From: Saturnia japonica
Taxonomy: Eukaryota > Arthropoda > Insecta > Lepidoptera > Saturniidae
Assembly: GCA_033032175.1 (NCBI GenBank)
Contig: CM065325.1
Location: 14,722,930 to 14,786,929 of the forward strand
Direction: 5' to 3'
Length of the DNA stretch: 64,000 nt
Shown: positions 29,401-44,400 of the stretch, piece by piece
Layout of the letters: each line of letters begins with the position of its first letter
How positions within the stretch are numbered: position 1 is the stretch's first letter
Program-made: the position numbers and the translations under genes
Notes under the pieces: generated by a model
What the model was told of the DNA's origin: nothing
Databases searched by the model: none
The model's input: the letters and a program-made list of their open reading frames with translations, nothing else

Positions 29401-32400
29401 CGGTGGTCGCCGTAATTCGTTTGATGGTTAAAATGAGAGCGTACAATCCAAATGGCAAACCTTAATGTTCATCAAATCGGGACTGCCGAGTCGAGCCGAA
29501 CCGTATCGAAAAATTCTCATTTACACGGAAATTACGTTTTGTTGTCCTGTACAACTTAGCGAAAGCACACCAAATGTTTTGGCTCTAATTAACACAGTTC
29601 CATAGAAAAATTTTTATGGCAGGATAATATGATTCGATTGTTGTGTAGCTTACGCACGGCTTGTTAAACTTTGGGATATTAATGCGTTTAGTGGGCGACT
29701 CGTAAATGGATCACCATCTTTATATGTAGAAGAGAATCGAGTTGTTTTATGAACTTGGTTTTTTATATATTATATCATATAGTTTATGATGTATCTGCTA
29801 ATCTACAGATATTGTGTATAGAGGTACATACAGTACACAATTTTTTTTTATTACTCTGAGGTGGCAATTATTCTTGGAGAATAAAACTTTTTTTATGTTT
29901 TTTTTTTTGTAAAGTGGTGAAGTGGCCCATGATGGGAACACGCTTAACCTAGTGCGAAAACTGTCTCTCAAGATCAGCTGCCGGAACACACCTATAGGTG
30001 CTCGGCGATGAATTTTCTACTTGAGCATTGGAAAATGCCCTACCACCATGCCATGGTTGTATGACAAAGTTTTTATTTACCGAAAGATCAAGTTCATCGC
30101 AGAGATTCGAACTCGCGTCGATCGACGCGCGATCTCTGAACACGCTATCACAGCGTCATCATTTAAAATCAAAATAGATTTAAACAGTTTAGCTCCTAAC
30201 GATTCGTAAAACAGTCCAGTCATCGAAAAGACACGGCAAGAAACTCGATAAGGTTTATTATTGTGTTTTTTAATGGAATAATATTTACAGTCAATATTCA
30301 TAATAATTGAGTGGGTGTACAGAAAAGGACTCATTCTCAGACATCACATTGCTTCAAGATATTCATTTTCAATGTATAAAAAAAGTTTGTGGGTGCTTCA
30401 GCACGACTGGAGTTTACTGCTTAAGTACGATTGACTGACTGACCGTCCGACCGTCCTACCGACTGATTTATTCATTGATAAAGTGGTTAAAGATTTATCT
30501 AAAAGCAAAATGATGTATATATACGTTTACATGATTTCAAAGTGAAAGCTGCGCAAGGTACGTTGCGCTGAAAAACGTAACGCTTTTTATAATTATCACT
30601 CCTCATAAAATTTCCTTATATGAGAACCGTTTCTTGAGGAGTAAACTCCAAAAATATATTTCAATTAATTGATTACAGGGCAGCAAGGATAACATGAGCA
30701 TCGTATTGGTGGTGTTCCCAGCAGCTCCGAAACCGAATCCTGAGGCGCAGAAGGCGGACCGTGAGCTCGACGAGACCCTGAGGCAGAGGCTGACAGGTTG
30801 CTATCATTCTCTACTGCATGCCTGCACACATAAACCTAGAGAGAGACAGACAGACGGCAGTAACGTCTCTTTTAACTTAGCCGATCGTAGGGAGTCCCGT
30901 CAATTGACGCAAGGAGATAGTGTTTAGGAATTTGTGATTTTTTGGGGCCTTATAAAAAACAATTGTTATCCTCACATGCGCTAACTGTTCCCCTATATTT
31001 CGGGTACAATGTTATAAAAGGTACATTAAAAAAATTTAAATACCCCCGACACAAATTACCCATTTATTTATCGAGACCATTCTAATGAGCCCAAATACAA
31101 TACCTCTAGTGTTAGTTGATGAGGAGTTGGGCAGATTCCAGCTGTCGCTTCCGCATCAAGTTAAGGTTCTTCAAATATTGAAATAACAGAATATCAAATT
31201 TCGTCTCGATCAGATGTGTGGAAGATGCTCACACCCTTTCATCAAGTATAATAGAGCTGATAATCTTCAAACAAGTGAAAAGATTTTCTTGAATCACAGC
31301 TAAGAACACTCTCGATCAGGTCACCTTTCAAACAAAAAATAAATAAAAGTTACACATGATGAACTTATAACACCACTCTGTTTGTGTTGGGGGTTAAAAA
31401 TGAACATAAATTTTAGAATTCTAACTTGTTAACAAGAACAAGCTTATTTATATCTTGAGAAGGACCATGCTGGATACTTGAAGGATGCAGTATTTATATT
31501 TTCTCATTTGGTTCCACTAATAATAAAAGTAAGGATTCTTATAACCCAATCATTCCTGAAATATGCCCGAATTTTTCATACTATCGTCTTTTTAAATTGG
31601 CTGTTACTAAACTACTGGTTTGGTTTTAAAAAGGTCAATTAAAACTTTATCTAATTAAATTTGTTAATCAAACATCACATATCAAAGTTTTAGATCTATT
31701 TATGAATTTATTTTTAGATCTAGAAATCTAAATGTCAATTTATCTATGTTTTTTTTCCTAGATTGTTCTAATAAATAATTCATAATAACATCGCGAAGGA
31801 GGTTAAGGGAATTAAGTCACGAAAATATATATTTTTGAATTTTATGCCAAAAGTGGTGCAAACGGGCATACAATCTTCCTGATGGTAAATGGTTACCGTC
31901 GTCTATTTACAACTGCAACACTAGAGGTATAACTGTTGTGTTGCCGATCGTGCAGAGCGTAATTCAGTCTCGTTTTGAAGAGCCCCATGTCACATAGCCT
32001 TGCGAGAAAACCGTGCTCCCATCCATAATTCTCTCAAAATTCTATTGCTAAATAGTATTAGCCCCTTTTTACTATAGTTCAGGTTCAAAATGAAAGGAAT
32101 ATGACAAGTGAAGACGACATTTAAAAAAAGACATTTTATGTGGCTAGTTTCCCTTGACCTCTATGGTGACGATATTAATAGTAATAGTTTAAAAATTTAA
32201 AGTGCAATAATATATTTTTATTTTGGGATAAATTTTTTCTCCGTAGGTTAATAATATCACTTCCGTTACGTAAAAATATAAAAAAAAATTGTTACATTTG
32301 TCTGATACATCAGTTAAATGCTTTCTAACGTCGAAATTCATTCATTGGCATTATAAATGTGGTGGGTATGTAGAAAAATATATAAGGCAGCGGTTCCCAA

Positions 32401-35400
32401 ACTGTACTCCGCAGCACTCTGCTCCAGAAAATAAGTCGTTTCGGTATCCGAAGAATAGAAAGCGGGAGCTGGAAAACACTGAAAACTCGGATCTGTTTTG
32501 GAAATTTGTTTATAATTATTGTTATATAATCAAATATTAATAATTCGCATTTTATTTATGAATATAATATTAACAAATAAAATACTTATAATTAAAAAAG
32601 TTCACGCACTTTGATGTAAAACTTCTTTGAGATTGTAGCAGAAATTACGTTTATACAAAAATAAAAAAAATTGTCTTATCAGAGTTCAGAGATAAATACA
32701 TAATTTTTGATAATATGTTTTAAGTCATATTTACACTATGCGTTAAAAATAAATTAGCTTTAATTTCTCTTTAAACCAAAATAATTTATTTCCGTCCGAA
32801 AGAAAACTGAGCTGCATTTAAGTAGCGCCTGAAGATATTTTCATTCAAAAATTCTAATATTCTGTACTTAAGTAAACCCTCTGTTTCAAAAGATGTCCAT
32901 TTCTGTGCCTGATTACATAGTGTAAACTCTTTATAACGAAACTCAAGGGACTGAGCATTTTTTGTCGTTATAGAGATTTATCGTTATATGGAGTGAACAA
33001 AAAAACAACCCAATTTACAAGAATTTTCGCCTCGTCAACACTAATCGCTTTCCGTTTACTGGCCATGTTAACAGTTTCAAAGTAGGTTTACGATTGATAA
33101 TTCGATAGGTACCCAGTATGCTTGCTCGAAGACCATCACTTCCGAGAAAACAATGCGTCATACTGCACGTGTTCAAGGCAATTAAGGATAACAAAAGCTA
33201 GACCGACCTCGATGTTACCAAGCTTCAAAATCTTTTGTTACCTGATAATAAACAATAATACCGATAATAAATATTTACTGTCCAAAAATATGAACACATT
33301 TCTTCGTAATAGAGAATGGTGTATCGCTATAAAGAGTGTTTCAATATGTGGGTTTTAACGCAAACCAACCAAGTTGGGCTCACTTCAATGTTATAGGGAG
33401 TTTATCGTTATAAAGGATAACGTTATAAAGAGTTTACACTGTATTTTATATAGGGCGCCGCGCGTTGACAAAATACTAACTGCAGCGAACTATAACAGTT
33501 TGGGAACCCCTGTATTGTAATCAATAAAAAAGAAACAATTATTTTACATCAATAAGGAATTATTTTTAGTAATTGATAAAGTTTTAAAACTATTTATAAA
33601 TTTAACTGATTATAAATTCCACAAAAAAAAAAAAAAAAAAAAAAACTTTATTTACGAATCGTGCAATATTTACAAATGATGACTTTACGATTTTGTAATA
33701 GATGGAGCAAGAAGCGTGATGTGATAATTGATAATCGAAAGACCAAAGTACAAGGTTACTTTTACTGATGAATTAACTGTACAAAAAAATAAACATTGTT
33801 TGATAACATTGAAGATCATTGAATACAGTGCCACCTCTATTTTGCCGTATCATTGTTTCCATTTTAATTATCTTCCCCCATTTCTCATTGACATAGCGAA
33901 ATATACCGGTAATAAGAAACGCGGTCAATTATTTGTTAAATATTTTACTTAAAATTATCAATATATAGTTGTGATACACCAAAAAGTTAACACACTTGAC
34001 ATTGGCGAAATTAACTACACAGGCAAAAGTTATATATTAAAAAAAACATAACTGTGTTTACTAAGACTACTAAGGTGATATGATTCAATTATTTATAATA
34101 AGCTATACTCAGCATATCTTAAATATAATAATTACCAACTAAAAAGGAATTGCTATTTTCAAAAAGGTTTATTTGGTGTTTTATGGACGGTGTTAGGAAT
34201 TTGTATTTTTGGTAATTAATATATTTCATTAGGTTTTGGAGTAAAAAATAATATTTAAATAGGGCAGAAGTATCAAAAATAAATGTAAAGATTGTACATA
34301 TGAATAAATTTTACCCAAGTATCATGATATTAAATTGAATTTTGAACTTAATATTAGTCAATATATATTACACTTGTCTATATAATATTCAAGGATTTTT
34401 ACAATAATTATTGTATTTTTATTATACAAATATAAATTGCTTCAAAACACAAATTCTATCAATTGAAGGTGAGATGTTGCCTCCAGTATTAAAGTATGTG
34501 CGTAAATGTATTACTTATCCAATGAATACTTATTGGGTATCTACGGCGACGCTTTATAGTTAGACTAGCGGTGCTCCGCGGCTTTGCACGTCTTTATCAC
34601 GCTCCCGTAATTTTACTTTTAATAATATTTACAATTCATATACTAAAATCGGTCCAACCATTTTGACGGGTCTTTCACCGGCAGATAGCTAATGTTATAA
34701 GGAGTAACATAGGCCACTTTTAATCTTAAAAATGAACTAGGGTTTCGCGCAAATAAAATTAATTAAAAAAAAACTACGATTTTTGATATAAAAATTAATG
34801 TATTTCAGAATTGTAGATCTTAAAAATACAAATAAGTCTAAGAGAGTATATGTCTATCTTATAAGAATCATTCACAATAAGCATTTTTGTCTTTAATATA
34901 AACGGGAGCGGGGCCAGCATGTTTTGCGCGCGTGCCTGATCGATGGCATTCTATAGCGAGTGCAGCTGCAGCAACAAATAGTATTTATAGTACAAAAAAT
35001 AATCCAGTTTGAAGACATATTTTAATATTCATAAAGTGTCTTCTCTTCGTAAAGGCCGAATATGAAGTACAAATCCAATAGAAGCCAATATTCCGTGGTC
35101 ACTCATTTCCAACAAGATCTTATCATTCAACGGCCTGTTCTCATTTGCTCTGGATAACATGAAATAAGAAGGTGCCTCTTAATCTTACTAACCCCAGTTG
35201 CTGTAAAGGCACCAATAAGTGCGAAAATTGAAGCGATGCCTTAGACGTAGCTCGCGAGGACGCGTTACCACCACACCATACTACAATGAGCTTTCGGATA
35301 AGAAAATATGGATTTATGAACTGACGTTTTTTTAATACCATTGTTATCACTAGCGCGTTACCCATCTTGAACCCCTTACCTCAAAGAGCTCTGGAAGTTC

Positions 35401-38400
35401 TACTCACCGCAGTAACACGAGACTAGGTTAATGGGCTGCGATCGTCTGTAGCGTAGAGGAATTCCACCAGCCGGACTTACAAGTAAAGAGAAATCGTCAA
35501 AGAAATTTCTATTTGCTCTGGCTCTTTTAACTTAAGGTTGTAGGACATTTCTTACGGCTTATCAAGCTGACTTGAAGTTTAAGTTGAAAGTCTGTCGCTA
35601 GGCTCCTATGAGTGTGTTCTAGCAAAACTGCATTTGAAAACCTGTCTCATTCTACAGTTTTTAGCTTTTTATTATCCTCAACACAACATCAGAAGAAATT
35701 GTCTTTAATTGTTAACCCATATACAAACCTATAATAGTACATTATTGCAAAGGCCGTGAAATAGGCAATTGCCATTTCCGTAGAGGCATATATAGTGCTT
35801 TTCTCAAACATGCTTGGAAATATTGTCATTATTTTCGAAAAAAGAACACGCGAAGTATCGAGCGTTTTTTGAATTTGGAGTTGGGTTTTTAAATACTCTT
35901 TGATTGGTCCTTCTTTTATCATTCTTGGCATGTCCGTAAATTCAACACTTCGCGTGTTCTTATTTCGAAAACAATGACAATATTTCCATGCATGTTTGAG
36001 AAAAATTAATTATTTTCTAACTATTGTTTTCTACATGGTCTATTAATTTCCAATTTGTAACTAAATTTTGCTAGCGATTCTTCTTAATCAGTGACAGAAT
36101 TCGTCGTGATTTTTAATGACACGTAACATAGATTTTGCAATATAGCAAGTACACTAAACAGAGGTCGATAATTACAAATTAGTATTGTATACATTTTTAC
36201 ATCGATTAACTTGCCATAGCGGTTGCTTCCATGTTATTATGATCGTGTGGCACGCTTAGAATTTTAATAGGCTATTATTTATAACTCAATCTAATAAAGT
36301 TGTAGGGTGACTTCACGAAATGCGCAATCCGTTTTAATTGTTTCAACTCTTGTTTGATCATTAATAGTTTTGCAGGATTGACTAAACTTATGCTTGTCAA
36401 CATTGATGATTGATTTTTTGGATTTTGTACTGATCGATTTCGTCCAACGGTTGAAATGATTTATCAGCTTCAGTATACAATATTTTAGTTTTAAAGTATA
36501 AATACAGATTTCGAGTATTTCGGATTTGTATAACGGAGAGTTCAAAATCGGTTTGACAAAGATAAAAAGCTAACTCGGATTTCGCGTGATGTTATTATAA
36601 ATTTCATCTTTACTATCGATTTCAACACTTTGTTGCAAGTTATTACTAATTCTATCTTTTGTTTTCTTTCATTATTATAGTTTAAAGTTACAGTACATTT
36701 CTACAGTTATAACGTTTGACAGACCTTAGTTCGTGCATAGCAAAATATGATGATGCCCGTTAAATAAATATTAAATCGTCTATCATATGCGCTTACACAT
36801 TCATGTCGAATACTAATGGGTCCTACGTATTTTAGCATAAAATTACAGTGGTAATGTTTACGATAGACAATTTTTGTGTTTCTTTAAAATTAGAGACAAT
36901 GTGTTCAAGTTTGCAATTGCGTCTGGTAGAAGTGATTCATCTCATTGGGTATTAACTTAGTCCACACAGTAGGTACCTATACAACGAGATCGGCCACGTC
37001 GCTGGGATCCAAATCTCCTTAATTCCGATGCAATTTACTTTTTAACATAATGTTCTTTCAAACACATTGGTTTACGTGCTAATCTCTACTGTTCGGTACC
37101 GCTGTAAGAGTCGAAAATTGCAAAGCTAATTTATAATATCTCTTTTTAACCGATCAACTTTCATTCAAATGTATTTATTCCTTAATTTGTTTGTCTTACT
37201 TTAATAATTTACTAGTGGTCGTCCAATGATGGAAATTCGACCAGCTACTTTTTAATCATAGATTATTTTCTGTTTGACATTTGCAGTATGAACCTAAACA
37301 ATGAGTATTATATCAGTTCCCTGTCACTTTTCATTGAGTGACAATGTCAATATTTTGGGGGAGGGGGTCTAAGTTCAATGGCCCTGGTTGGGATAGGATT
37401 CGCAGTATTAATTTAATATATTAGTAGCAGATAATATAGATACATTTTAGCTTTCTGCATTCCTTCTCCATATAAACTTTAACCATGCCAAATCTCACAG
37501 ACTTCCGTGCACGCAATACACTTAAAAAGGAGTCCGAAGTTTTCTTCTCACGTATTAATATAATGATGATGATTTAGGAGCGTTGGATAAGTGGTACTAT
37601 CCAATTAAATAGTTTTTGCAGAAATACCAATATTTTTCGAAATAACTTTAAGTTTTGATGATTGTATTTTATTCGTGTATTTCTGTTGTACCTTTTTATG
37701 TTATACTGTTTAATTCTTATGTATATAAAATATGCTGCCTTTCATGGTGGCAGCTTGGCTATGATTTTCACGAAAGACATAATATTTCTTAACTCTTATA
37801 CGGTTCATGATCACACCAAATACATATTCGGATGTAGTCATACATACAAATACGGGATGAGTGAATTCTTTACAATAAATGAATCCTAATCATATAAATA
37901 TAAGACACAATAATAAACGGTGTCAGTATGTTATCGTATTTACTGAGTCATGCTGGAGTGAATATTGATAAACTATCGGCAGATAAGTGGCTATTAACGA
38001 TAGGTAATAATTTTGTGCGATACATCTAGGTAACACGGTCTACATGGACGGTTTTAAGTGAGGAGCTTAATTAACATATGTGTTATAAAGTTAATGTTTA
38101 CGTTTACATTACCACACAGCGACTTTAACATTTAAACGTGTTAATCATCTATAATAACCCCTAGCTTTCGGTGAACGAAAACATCGTGATGAAACTATAA
38201 CGTGATAGTGGTCTTCTAGTTGTTACATTGTTAAGATGCTCCCTTAAGTTGAAAATCTGTCTACAATTACTTAACGGTATGTTCCGACGGTAGATCTTGA
38301 AAGTTGAGAGTCGGTATCTTTTTTAGTCGTACTGTGTTGTAATTTTTGAGTACCTCGTCATGTGTGATACATGTGAGAATTGCTGTCAAAAGTAGCCTTA

Positions 38401-41400
38401 GATCAAACAAAAACCAGTGCAGAGGTCACCTGTTTAAACGATAGTACTAGAACTTTCTTCTGTAATATAGACGTCTCGAAGGATGTGGTTGGTAAGACGC
38501 ATTAATGTACATAAGGCGTTCCAATTCAATTGACGCTCATGTTTATCTGACCTCGGATATAAGGCTGTCGTTCTGTTTTAGATTGGTTATAGATGGCCGT
38601 GGGCTATAGTATTCATTTAATGTCGGGTGGATTACGTATCCGATTGCTACTTATGATACCTTTATGATTAAAAGCAAACATTGTTTTTACTGTAGTATGA
38701 AGAGCATGTCGTATTATTTATTGGCTTTGAAATATTGTTTCGGAGTCTTTTTTAAAATCTATCCCATATCTACCTATTGTTAAATATAGATAGATCTCTT
38801 TTCCTTACGCAGTCCCTCAAGATTTTGCGAACCCCTCATTAAAATTTTCGTTCGGGTTGGTGGTCCATTTGGTAATTGTCTTCATCTTAGGACCACCATT
38901 CCGAAGTTGATTTGGTCCATTATCGCTATTCTTCGTTTACGAAGCGTACCACTAATTTTCTTAGCAGTTCTAAGTACGGTATCATTTAATTTTTATTTCT
39001 CTTAAATTTCCATCGTTTATTCCGATTCAATAATTCACTGTTATTTTTAGCCATTTAGTGGTTTATAATTATTTCTATTTAAGCATTTACAAGTCCCAAA
39101 TAGTCACACATACGTGACAAATGTAAAATTTATGGTTTTTTTTTGTAATTCTGGTTTTTATAATGAAAGAGTTATCGCGACTATTTGGGGCTTTTCCATG
39201 TGTGTAACACGATTAGGTTAATTCAGATGACGAGTTAATATAAACTTTATCTCGATTCTATTAGTAAATACGTTATTTCAGCAGTAATGTATAGTTCTAT
39301 GTTCATACCCGTATTGCCTTTGTTATCGATCTTTTAAGACAGCGTTCAACCATCGGTTCAATATTACCTGACAGTTAGGAATCACCTCCACGAGCGAGTG
39401 TATCGCATCGAGTCCGTCATGCTATCGTCCGGCTATTTCCACGAGTCGATTATTCTTCCAGATTCTTCGCGACTTGTGACCGCAACAACTCGTCGCGAGT
39501 CGTGACTAGTTGACGCGTGTCCAATCGTTTTGTAACGAGTGCGCTGCGAGTCGTTGACGTTTTCCTCGTCAATGTCACTTGTGGCATCGCCGTGTGGAGA
39601 CCGGTTCATAGAGTTATTATAGAAAGAAGTGGTAGGACGATAATCTCGTTCGTGGAGGTGGCGCCTTAGTGATGCTCTCGTAATTAATGGTAATATAATA
39701 CACTTGTGGATTGCCTCTCAAGTATGGCTGAGGAAATACCGATAAATGACGTCAGATTCTTAACTTTTCCTGATAATATTTTTAGAATTTTTTGACGGTC
39801 TGGAAAGTATAGATTTGTTAAGGCTTTATCGTGTTTGTTATTTTATTTTTCAATGTTAATATTGTTACGTATTTTATAGAGGGTTTTTTAATAGTTTTTA
39901 TTTATAGTTGCTTGTTAAAAATATGTTTTTAGTTTAAGATGTTTTTAAGTGTAGATGCATTACCCACGCTCTATATTGGCAATAAAAAAGGCAGGCAATT
40001 GCCTGACATTCTCTTAGTCACTTATTATCCAGTGTCATGGTTGCACGTCTTTACAATTCAAAATATATATTCATTTCGTTGTAAAAATAAAAATAACGAA
40101 AGATGTCTTTCATATTATTTCCTTTTTTAAGTATTATATAACGGAAAGCGTTATTGATAGTTTGTATGTATAGTTTAATAACGGTGTTTTTAGTGCAATT
40201 ATGTTGGATTATGACGCTTCTCTAAATAAAATGTCATTGTTTTTAGTAAAGAATAATATTATTCGTTCATCTTTGATGTCATTTGGCTTGTAGTGCGGAA
40301 TATAAAAGTAATTTTATTAGTGTTCGAAACTATTGACAATATTTACTTTTGGTTTCTGTTTTTTTTTTTGGCTCAGCTTTATAATCGCTAACTTCCAGTT
40401 CAGACTCCAATAATTTTTTTACAGTTAGACCACTCTGTAATTAGGCCAAATATACATTTTCACACTGCGGAAATAGTTTTTGTGAAATTGAATTTTTGAA
40501 ATCGCATTTGACAATACAAAAGTCACTTGTAAATAATTGTCATAAAGTTCCTTTTTGAATGACAGGTAAAATTTTTCGGAGATCGTATTTTTTTCTATAC
40601 CGTTTTTTGTTAGTTTTTGCATGATTATTGTGTTATTTACGTCAAATACGACCAAACTTTACATCCGTTTTTTTTATGGAGTGAGATGTTTTCGGTTTTT
40701 CGTTGTGATGTTAAAATTTATTAGGTTAGGTCTGAACTATGTTAATAACGCTAGAAACAAATAATTATTCATTGAAAGTTCATATACAATTCCTAGGTAG
40801 ACATAACCTCAAAATAGAAAAATATTTATTTCTCAAAAACTATTTGTTTCCGAACTTTTTTCTTCACAGGGGGATTAACACTAACCCTCCACTCCATTTT
40901 CTTTTTTAACGTGGGGAAATCCTTCTTCGTATCCGCCTCCCGAGCTGGGAAACTCGAGAGGGGTATGTCGGACTCTTACCGACTAAAACCCCACGGTGTT
41001 CTCCACACACCTATTTGGCCGGGTAAGCGTTGTGGTTTGTGGTAGCACGATCGTATTCGGATACATTGCGAATACCGCACATGTAGTTAAAAATTTGTCA
41101 TAATGAATATCCACTACGCCTCGTCGCGTTTTAGAATCTGCAAGCAAGCAGTAGGAATATAGGTCGCTATGACGGTGGCGATTGTCGAGTGATTCTCATC
41201 ACCGGTAGTTATCACGGTTCATTATACTTATCATCCGATTTTTTTTTACTTTAAGTACGAACATAACTAAAATCTTGTTCTTGTTGCCCCTATACCCTTA
41301 CCAAATAGGGTCAGCAAAACATGGTTTCCTCTTCCACTCTTCGCTCTCCTTTATCGATGTAACCTCAGTATTCATGACTTAACACCACCACACACATATC

Positions 41401-44400
41401 TTTCTTCACACAAACCATCCATACCCTACCACCTTTACTACACACTTAGTATATGAGTCGTCTACACAATTAATAAAATTTAAGTGTCTATGTGTAAAGT
41501 CAAAATAACAGCTTTTTACTTAATGCATATAAAAGTATAAACGATACATATAACTAAACACTATTTTTAAATTTTTTGTCTGTCTGTCTGTTTGTTTCGG
41601 GTAATCTCCGAAACGGTTGGACCGATTTTAACGGGACATTCACTGGTAGATAGCTGATTTTATAGGAAGTAAGTTAGGCTACTTTTATTTTAGAGAAGGA
41701 ATTAGGGTTACGCACAAATAAAAAAAAAAACTGGTCGTGGTAAATCAATTCGGGCGCTTAAATGGCTTACGCTGAGTAAACCATAAGAGATATAGCAAAT
41801 TAATGTACTAAATAATTGTAGACATTAAAAAGACCTACAAAAAAGTCAGCGAGAGTATATGTCTATCTTTTAAGGAACACTCGCAATAAGCATTTTTGTC
41901 TTTAAAATAGCCGGGAGCGGAGGTGCAAGATTAGCGAGGGCATTCTGTAGTCCACGTGAGCGAAGCCGCGGGCACAGCTAGTATGAAATAAAAAGGTCTG
42001 ACTGATATTTGGGAAACTAAAAAAATCTAATAAATTCCAATTGTATCCATGGGCATATATGGTTAATATCTTTCTATTTGTTAAGGGTAAAGCTAGGAGC
42101 AGTATTTTCGCTATGGATACAACTTTATTACTTTTTTTTAAATTTCCTAATTATAGATCTTAATTTTTTTAACCTACTTAAAAAAGAACAACGGAGGTTA
42201 CTTTATTCGAATGTACTTTTTTTGTTGGATAGGGGATACTTCAAGGTTGATCCCATTGTAATTTAATTGGCACTGGACCTTAATCTTCAAAGATACTCCA
42301 GGGAACTCCTCAAAATCATTGAAGTTTTTCTTTTTTATTTCTCAATTTATATGACTGCCATTCCTCCTTATATTATTATATATTATTACTCTTCATTATA
42401 CATAACTAAAATACCAAGTAATAAATTGGTAAGAAAATGCATCGTTATTATTAATTTTAGATGATCAGCGAAAATGCCTAAAAAACTTACTAAACATAAT
42501 ATCGTATTTCCTAAAATATTAAATTTTGAGTCGTCATTTGTGATGTAAACTATCTCATTTTAAATGCATTTCATTATATATTTTACACTTATATTTCTAA
42601 CTTCAATATAGCCTTTCCGTTTTTATATTCTGCAATGAAAGTTTCTAAAGCCCCGTACACACAATAGTATGCTCAAGCGAATGAGCAGCTCAGTGAAGTG
42701 TGCCGCTCAGTGCTGACGTTTGAATCTAATGTGCTACATCTGACCAAGATGTACGACCAGCATTTCCGTACTAAGCGTGAATAATACGTTGATAAAGTCT
42801 TTTATGCAAACTTTTCAAGTCGGCCATTTTGGAGCTTACACTTGTACGGTAAGTCCTACTAAAAAAAATTACAAGTGCGGTGTATCAAAAATAACTAAGC
42901 CTATATCGGCTTACTCAATTATTTACCATGTAAATTAGGTAACTCAGATGACAATTTTGAATAATTTTGACATTTGATGTAAGTCGACTTGTCAGTGTAT
43001 TCACATTTGTTACGGATTTAACAAACAAATAAATTATTAAGTTTGCCACTGACTTATCAGTCCGGTACTCGTCCAGCACCTGCTCCTCGCTCGACGTTCA
43101 CTCGTTGTCGACTGCTAAAAGCCGCGGTGTCTACTACTCAACGAATTGTTGTGTAGTTAGTGAGCGATTTTCACCGGGGTGTACGAGATGTCGCGCAGCC
43201 GCGCCGCGCCAACGACACATTGTCCGCGAGTTGACAACTCGCGGTCTGCTCGCGGTCCGCATATGGACTGCTTGCGTGCGAGTCGATACTTTGACGTAAA
43301 GAAGTTAACAAGTGATTGCTTATACAGTGTAAACTCTTTATAACGAAACTAAAGGGACTGAGCATTTTTTGTCGTTATAGAGAGTTATCGTTATATGGAG
43401 TGAACAAAAAAACAACCAAATTAACAAGAATTTTTAATATGTATGTCTTAGATAATAAATGCTTATAAATTATTGTTTACACATATAGTCTGATAACTTT
43501 GTCTGAGGTTTTTGCTATGCCAGTACTTGTTTTGTATTATTTAATGTATTCTATTCATATCTTCTTCTATCAAACTTTTTCGTCATCACTAATCGCTTTC
43601 CGTTTACTGGCCATGTTAACAGTTTCAAAGTAGGTTTACGACTGATAATACGATAGGTACCCAGTATGCTTGGTCGAAGACCATCACTTCCGAGAAAACA
43701 ATGCGTCATACTGCACGTGTTCAAGGCAATTAAGTATAACAAAAGCTAGACCGACCTCGGGTGTTTCGGAGCTTCAAAGTCTTTTGTTACCTGATAACAT
43801 AACATAAACAATAATACCGATAATAAATATTTACTGTCTAAAAATATGAACACATTTCTTCGTAATAGAGAATGGCGTATCGCTATAAAGAGTGTTTCAA
43901 TATGTGGGTTTTAACGCAAACCAACCAGATTGGCTCACTTCAACGTTATAGGGAGTTTATCGTTATAAAGGATAACGTTATAAAGAGTTTACACTGTATA
44001 TGGAACTCCATACAAAGAAATCTCAACCGCACAGGGCGATGCTGTTCTGGTCGGGTGCTCAGTTGATAGGTGAGTGACCAAAACTCACGTGTATTTCCAC
44101 ACTATACTATATTCGTTTAATTACCTTCATAATTTCTATACATATACTTAATTAACCATAATCGTGTGTGTACAAGGCTTTATGCGTCGATGATACCGTA
44201 ATATACATTAGAAACTTGTTATTATATTATACAAATTAGGTATATCGTTAACTTTTGTTTTTTCTTCGTTCAAGAAATGTTTTGTTTTTAATTGGATTAA
44301 AAAACGGTCTGTCTGATCTATATTAACCGTATTTTGCATAAAAGTAAAGAGTAATTACATTTTTTGTCTTAAGTTTTTTTTTATTACTAGCAGGTACCCG

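Larger units (their letters stand above)
26418..30678. other. PPM1 intron 1, repeat-rich, no gene seen
   Basis: Contains dispersed repeats listed separately (26600-27080, 29030-29170, 29355-29430, 29915-30150, 30418-30665) and a LINE 3'-like stretch near 27280-27320. The remaining sequence (27100-29000) is AT-rich with only short chance frames. Confidence 0.5.

Noticed and set aside
35689..35931. 80-codon ORF with a hydrophobic segment (minus strand)
   Set aside because: It overlaps one arm and the loop of the 58-bp hairpin and has no family match or splice context; likely chance.
43105..43299. 64-codon ORF in the CpG-dense patch
   Set aside because: Arg/Cys-rich composition follows from GC content; no motif.
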